From: Gammaproteobacteria bacterium
GTDB taxonomy: Bacteria; Pseudomonadota; Gammaproteobacteria; Pseudomonadales; Halomonadaceae
Direction: 5' to 3'
NCBI GenBank assembly: GCA_023485185.1
Contig: JAMCZP010000350.1
Span: 1 to 46,088 of the forward strand
Length of the DNA stretch: 46,088 bases
A model generated the notes under the pieces. The model was not told where the DNA came from, did no database searches, and saw nothing but the letters and a program-made list of their open reading frames with translations. The position numbers were made by a program, and so were the translations under genes. Each line of letters opens with the position of its first letter. Position 1 is the stretch's first letter. Of this stretch, positions 42,613-46,088 are shown one piece after another.

Positions 42613-43308
42613 ATGGGCGCATCCCTGTCACCCCGCTCTGCCCAGGTCATCGACCTGGAAACTGTGCGCCAACGTCAACAGGCGCAAAAGTGTTTAGTCC
42701 GACTAGCACCAGAGCTAGACGGCCTAGAGATGGTTTACCAGCTCGCTGCGAGTCCTGACACCTACTATGGCATGCCTATTTTAGCCTGGGGGTTAAGAGA
42801 GGACGGGAGTGTTATTGGCTTAGTGCCGTGGATGGAAACATTGGCTGCCTGCCACGATGTGAACAGCCAGGAAAATGGCTACTTCGTGGGTTATCGTGAC
42901 CCTGAAACTGAAGAAATCTTCGATACACCACCTGACCATAAATACCATGAGCTCGTTGCGGCTGCTGATTATTTTGATTATGAAGCCTCTGGCGAAGTTA
43001 CTCTGATTCAGCAAATACCTGACACGCTGGGCACTCATGCGCTGTGCATGAACCACCCCAACTCACCCTGGCATATGAAACCCGTTTACGGATGGCGTCT
43101 CTACAGTGACGGTAGCCTTGACGCGCTGCTTGCTGACGAACAGAAGGCAAAGATGACACCGATTTTATTAGGCGATAAATGCCTCTATAGCGCTCACTCT
43201 CGCCATAAAACGGTTTATTTTTTCCAACGTCACATTGCTAATCGAATATTGGAAGAGGACCCTGCAACACTAGATGCATTAGCCATGATGGTAGTCGCAA
43301 GCGATTAA
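42613..43308 (+). CDS. Conserved-looking protein of unknown function
   Basis: The 231-residue protein starts after a strong AAGGAGG. It is acidic and soluble, with no signal peptide or membrane segment. A twofold internal pattern is visible: GMPILAWGLREDGSVIGLVP in the first half and MKPVYGWRLYSDGSLDALLA in the second, each a beta-hairpin around a tryptophan and DGS. This suggests a duplicated domain. Between them are YFVGYRDPETEEIFDTPPDH and ALCMNHPNSPWH. I do not recognise a characterised family. It follows the DUF3080 gene by about 137 bases. Confidence 0.65.
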   Translation: MGASLSPRSAQVIDLETVRQRQQAQKCLVRLAPELDGLEMVYQLAASPDTYYGMPILAWGLREDGSVIGLVPWMETLAACHDVNSQENGYFVGYRDPETEEIFDTPPDHKYHELVAAADYFDYEASGEVTLIQQIPDTLGTHALCMNHPNSPWHMKPVYGWRLYSDGSLDALLADEQKAKMTPILLGDKCLYSAHSRHKTVYFFQRHIANRILEEDPATLDALAMMVVASD

Positions 43309-43453
43309 TTCAGCTTATTGGCAGCCACTGATAGCGAGGTCAGCTACTGACAAATGATGCCGGCCTCGCTTGCAGCCAAATGACTACCTTTTGTGGGCTA
43401 ATCTTTTTATAGATTTGCCTAGAAGGGTTAAATCAAACAGTTAATCCCAATAG

Positions 43454-43708
43454 CTAAGCTAAACGAATAAAGTATAGGTAGCCATCCGCGGAGGACGTGT
43501 CCTGCTCTATCAGTTCATGGCCAAGAAACTGGCAAAATTTAGGCACGTCGCGCGTTGTGGCTGGGTCAGTAGCCACTACTTTAAGCACTTGACCAGTAGA
43601 CATATCGCGTACCTTATTATGCATTAACATAATCGGCTCGGGACAATACAGCCCCGTGGTGTCTAATAGCACATCGTAAGTAGGTAATGTACCCGTATTA
43701 TCAGCCAT
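43454..43708 (-). CDS. tusA: TusA, sulfur carrier protein
   Basis: TusA carries persulfide sulfur from a cysteine desulfurase to TusBCD for tRNA 2-thiouridine, and to other pathways. The 84-residue protein has LLDTTGLYCPEPIMLMHNKV with the active Cys22 in the CPEP motif, and VVATDPATTRDVPKFCQFLG, both close to E. coli TusA. A C-terminal YLYFIRL strand follows. It is divergent from the monooxygenase-like gene with 29 bases between starts. The family assignment is firm; no partner tus genes are in the window. Confidence 0.93.
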   Translation of the reverse strand: MADNTGTLPTYDVLLDTTGLYCPEPIMLMHNKVRDMSTGQVLKVVATDPATTRDVPKFCQFLGHELIEQDTSSADGYLYFIRLA

Positions 43709-43737
43709 TAATATCCTCGACGTAGGAAACGAAGCGT

Positions 43738-44025
43738 ATGATTAAAGTTATCATCGAACGGCGAATTATGCCCGGCCTTGAAGAAGAATTTGAGCAAGCA
43801 GCTCGGGAGGCAATGCGAGTCTCCTTAGGCGTAAGAGGCTTCATTGGTGGAGAAACCCTTGTTGAGCTTGGTCATACTGATCGCCGCCTGATGATTACCA
43901 AATGGCGCGACATCCGCGCATGGAAGGAGTGGCACTCAAGCGAGGCCCGCTCAACAGCGATGCAGCGCATTTTACCACTACTCACTGAAGACGAGACTAT
44001 TCGTATTTACGAGCCTGGCTATTAA
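43738..44025 (+). CDS. Antibiotic biosynthesis monooxygenase-domain protein
   Basis: The 95-residue protein has the ABM ferredoxin-like fold, one domain: MIKVIIERRIMPGLEEEFEQ, AAREAMRVSLGVRGFIGGET, DRRLMITKWRDIRAWKEWHS, and a final IRIYEPGY. Such small proteins are often dimeric and include monooxygenases and heme-degrading enzymes, but many have no known activity; the heme ligand pattern of IsdG is not evident. A GTAGGAAAC ribosome site precedes the ATG. It shares a divergent promoter with tusA. Confidence 0.85.
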   Translation: MIKVIIERRIMPGLEEEFEQAAREAMRVSLGVRGFIGGETLVELGHTDRRLMITKWRDIRAWKEWHSSEARSTAMQRILPLLTEDETIRIYEPGY

Positions 44026-44045
44026 GCCTAATAATGTCACATGCG

Positions 44046-45113
44046 TTAATTTTTAAGCTTCACATGCACCGTTACTTCTTCTCGATCATGATAGAGGTGA
44101 CGGCATGACACATCGGCATATACTCCCGCTTTCTCAAGTGATACGTCCAACGTATTTAAACAACGGGTTACTTCATCCCAACGTTTTTTCATGGGCAGCT
44201 TGAGGTTAAAGATCGCTTCTCTACACCATTTCCGAATTAACCAACGCTCCACCATGGCTAATACGCGCACGGGTTTATCAACAATATCGCAAACCAGCCA
44301 GTCCAAACGCTGCGGTGGCTCCCAGGTAAAACCATCCTCTTTCAGATGATCTATCTGCCCGGTCTTCATCAATTGGGTATCCATCGGGCCATTATCGATG
44401 GCGTACACATACATCCCTCGCTGAACTAACTGCCATGTCCAGCCACCCGGGGCCGCACCCAAATCAGCTGCCTGCATATGGGGCGCAAGCCGATCTTCCC
44501 ACTCGTCCTTGGGGATAAACTCGTGCCATGCCTCTTCTAACTTCAAGGTTGAACGACTGGGTGCTCGGGACGGAAAACGCAAACGGCGTATACCATTAAT
44601 CAAATCGCTACGATTGCCTGGAAAGCTCATCGCCAACTGCACTCGATCTCCGTCGGTCCAGAAAATATGCAGACGCCTAGCGCCTGCGCTGCGCCTTAAC
44701 GCCCCACGCTTTTTAAGTATGCTTTCCAGCGGCTTGGTCAGTGCTTTAATAAGACCCGCCAGGGCTTTGCCATCATTGGTATCCGGCGTTTCATGCCAAA
44801 TCTCTTCGAAGCTCCAGCGGCTGGCTTTTACCTGCTCTAAAATAGCCGTTAGACGGTCATCACGTGATAGGGTGAGCGCTGGAAGCGCCGCTAAGCTTTG
44901 ACGTGCAAAAATCAGCTTTTTAAACGCCGCTTGACGGTGTAAATCGTTCACCGGCTCGCCATCAATACGCGTTAAGCTTACCCACCCCTCGCCATAAGAG
45001 GACTCACAGGCCACGTCGTTTAATGCTGCGTGATGCTGCAGTTCAGCTAATGCATCATTTTCAAAACCGGGACGGCAGTAAACGAGCCACGAAGTGGGTA
45101 CTATTTCACTCAC
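44046..45113 (-). CDS. rlmM: RlmM, 23S rRNA 2'-O-ribose C2498 methyltransferase
   Basis: RlmM methylates the ribose of C2498 in 23S rRNA with SAM. The 355-residue protein (E. coli 366) has an N-terminal THUMP-like part (WLVYCRPGFENDALAELQHH, FKKLIFARQSL) and a Rossmann methyltransferase with AADLGAAPGGWTWQLVQRG (SAM loop), YVYAIDNGPMDTQLM, RLDWLVCDIVDKPVRVLAMV, and ending DREEVTVHVKLKN. A catalytic Lys-Asp-Lys-Glu arrangement is plausible but not verified. The gene converges with the ABM-domain gene and is divergent from rnk. Confidence 0.94.
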   Translation of the reverse strand: MSEIVPTSWLVYCRPGFENDALAELQHHAALNDVACESSYGEGWVSLTRIDGEPVNDLHRQAAFKKLIFARQSLAALPALTLSRDDRLTAILEQVKASRWSFEEIWHETPDTNDGKALAGLIKALTKPLESILKKRGALRRSAGARRLHIFWTDGDRVQLAMSFPGNRSDLINGIRRLRFPSRAPSRSTLKLEEAWHEFIPKDEWEDRLAPHMQAADLGAAPGGWTWQLVQRGMYVYAIDNGPMDTQLMKTGQIDHLKEDGFTWEPPQRLDWLVCDIVDKPVRVLAMVERWLIRKWCREAIFNLKLPMKKRWDEVTRCLNTLDVSLEKAGVYADVSCRHLYHDREEVTVHVKLKN

Positions 45114-45420
45114 CCTTTCACCTCAAACTTTGAATATCAATATGATGGGGAACGTTGCATCGCATAAATAATGGATGAATAACCCTCAACGGCTAACCGC
45201 GACCCGCATCATAGCATTTTATCTTGCTGTTACGGTCAGTTATGCACCCTCTATAGTCATTGAAGCGAGCATCGTCTTTTGTCGTAAAGTGGCGTAGAAT
45301 CTTTATAACAGCTCTTCCTTATTTTATGGAAAGAGCTGTTTTTATTACCTATTAAAAAACTAACTAGATAACGTTTTATGCGGCTGATTAATAGCGCGCA
45401 CTTTTGCCAAGGAGAGCAAA
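45114..45420. promoter_or_regulatory. 307-bp divergent region between rlmM and rnk
   Basis: It contains a hairpin-plus-T terminator on the plus strand (45307-45343) and the AAGGAG site of rnk near 45410. A possible plus-strand promoter, TTGTCG with TTTATA 17 bases on, stands immediately before or over the hairpin, but I do not trust it. No ORF of note. Confidence 0.45.
45307..45343 (+). terminator. Terminator-like hairpin upstream of rnk, possible attenuator
   Basis: AACAGCTCTT-CC (45307-45318) pairs with GG-AAAGAGCTGTT (45328-45340), a 12-bp stem with one bulged A, a 9-base loop and TTTTT at 45339-45343. No plus-strand gene lies upstream in this 307-base region, so it would end a short transcript, either a leader of rnk or a small RNA. 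Confidence 0.7.
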
Positions 45421-45834
45421 ATGGGGCAGCGTCCACCCCTTTTAATTAACCGGCTTGATGCCGAACGCTTACAGCGCTTGATTAATGATGCTTCAGAAAA
45501 GGATCAAGCCGTGGCGGACATGCTTGAAAACGAGCTGAGTCGCGGAGTGGTCGTTGACCCTCAAGAGATCCCTGAGAATGTGGTCAGCATGAACAGCCAG
45601 ATTCAGTTCACCGACCTTACCCGCGATAAGCAGATGATTCGGACGCTGGTTTATCCGCATGCATTAAGTAGCACCGAAGATGGCCTGTCTGTGATGGCCC
45701 CGATTGGAGCAAGCCTTATCGGTCTCAAGGTGGGTGATATTATTGACTGGCCGCTGCCTAATAACAGCCAGACGCTGTTAAGAATTGATGCGGTACTTTG
45801 GCAACCGGAACGCGAAGGGCAATTTCATCGCTAA
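45421..45834 (+). CDS. rnk: Rnk, regulator of nucleoside diphosphate kinase (GreA/GreB-like)
   Basis: The 137-residue protein has an N-terminal short coiled coil (LDAERLQRLINDASEKDQAV) and a C-terminal FKBP-like domain of the GreA/GreB family (VVDPQEIPENVVSMNSQIQF, TLVYPHALSSTEDGLSVMAP, IGASLIGLKVGDIIDWPLPN). Rnk binds RNA polymerase but, unlike GreA, does not stimulate transcript cleavage, consistent with its short coiled coil. The AAGGAG ribosome site is good. Its leader holds a terminator-like hairpin. Confidence 0.92.
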   Translation: MGQRPPLLINRLDAERLQRLINDASEKDQAVADMLENELSRGVVVDPQEIPENVVSMNSQIQFTDLTRDKQMIRTLVYPHALSSTEDGLSVMAPIGASLIGLKVGDIIDWPLPNNSQTLLRIDAVLWQPEREGQFHR

Positions 45835-45861
45835 TAGCGGATAGTTTGCCGGTGAGGGGAA

Positions 45862-45924
45862 AGGTGTGAAGGGTAAGGAGTACGTTGCAGGCAGTTTGCA
45901 CCTCACGTTTTACCCCTCACACCT
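45862..45924. repeat. Inverted repeat with AGGTGTGA core downstream of rnk
   Basis: AGGTGTGAAGGGTAA (45862-45876) is matched by TTACCCCTCACACCT (45910-45924) in the reverse sense at 14 of 15 positions, with 33 bases between. It lies 28 bases after the rnk stop. A purine-rich strand bias continues to both sides (GGTGAGGGGAAAGG, CCTCCCTCCTG). It may be a weak terminator or a copy of a repeated extragenic element. Confidence 0.55.
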
Positions 45925-46012
45925 CCCTCCTGACAACCTCCCCTTCATGAAAAAATCCCCCAGAGCGCAAGCCCTGTTAGTAGGCGGCGGCTTTATCTCG
46001 CAACGACGCTGT

Positions 46013-46088
46013 GTCATCGCGAGCGAAGCGTGGCGATCTCGAGGTAGCTGCCACCGCAGGACGAGCTGGCCGCGTCGCTGCGCTCCTC
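46013..46088. repeat. Partial extragenic repeat with inverted halves, cut by window end
   Basis: GTCATCGCGAGCGAAGCGTG and GCGATCTCGAGG at 46013-46044 resemble a widespread bacterial intergenic repeat (GTCATTGCGAGCG...GCAATCTC). The region from 46063 (GAGCTGGCCGCGTCGCTGCG, then CTCCTC) looks like the inverted half of the same element, and continues beyond the window. The resemblance is from memory; no computed alignment was made. Confidence 0.6.

Noticed and set aside
43333..43370. AGCGAGG/CCTCGCT hairpin between the 42613 gene and tusA
   Set aside because: Only 7 bp with a 24-base loop and no T tract; too weak to call a terminator.
45948..46088. Open frame MKKSPRAQALLVGGG running off the window end
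   Set aside because: No ribosome site; most of the frame is the extragenic repeat, whose translation gives an Arg/Cys-rich product unlike the neighbours.

Overview
The window looks like chromosomal DNA of a halophilic gammaproteobacterium of the Halomonadaceae (Halomonas/Vreelandella type). The basis is protein-level resemblance and gene content: a PutA without the N-terminal DNA-binding domain next to PutP, DUF3549 with a retropepsin-like protease and RimK, a SUF operon led by an Rrf2 regulator and ending in SufT, EpmC, RlmM, TusA and Rnk. No species can be named from sequence alone. No tRNA, rRNA, CRISPR array, transposase or prophage gene was seen. Most of the DNA is housekeeping and catabolic, and the less ordinary material sits between genes.

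Layout. 1-6.2 kb: tail of an unrecognised gene, an AraC regulator, putA, a possible 48-residue ORF and putP (proline uptake and oxidation to glutamate). 6.3-7.4 kb: ompW and a convergent YqcC-like gene. 7.4-10.8 kb: a structured intergenic region with DnaA-box-like words, then a co-oriented run of DUF3549, retropepsin-like protease, rimK and a four-helix protein. 10.8-17.8 kb, minus strand: Rrf2 regulator-sufB-sufC-sufD-sufS-sufT, then sanA; a 14-bp tandem repeat lies between sufS and sufT and a 127-bp imperfect palindrome between sufT and sanA. 18.1-21 kb: small genes (YjfB-like, yjdM, PEBP-like, a lipoprotein, a DCC thiol oxidoreductase, a flavodoxin-like protein), two of them behind hairpin-rich leaders. 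21.1-24.5 kb: fadBA. 24.5-29.7 kb: a DUF5924/DUF2914-type membrane protein, slyA, a membrane-anchored unknown, a universal stress protein and uup. 29.8-37.8 kb: an AraC regulator and a minus-strand acyl-CoA cluster (two acyl-CoA synthetases, acyl-CoA dehydrogenase, thiolase) with an orphan periplasmic binding protein upstream. 37.9-45.8 kb: tatD, a DEDD-exonuclease-like protein lacking key residues, epmC, a MATE exporter, a DUF3080 lipoprotein, an unknown, tusA, a monooxygenase-like protein, rlmM and rnk. The right edge carries extragenic repeats cut by the window end.

How the genes fit together. Three catabolic or assembly modules dominate: proline use (putAP), fatty-acid beta-oxidation (fadBA plus the 30-37 kb cluster, which supplies activation, the first dehydrogenation and a second thiolase), and Fe-S cluster assembly (suf), for which a sigma70-type promoter, an IscR-like half-site and a Fur-like site are visible. 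I found no clearly new multi-gene system. The best leads for undescribed biology are RNA- or DNA-level: a hairpin that buries the yjdM ribosome binding site, a terminator-like hairpin upstream of rnk, the sufS/sufT tandem repeat, the 127-bp palindrome, a possible pseudoknot upstream of 24828, and a divergent DnaQ-fold protein.
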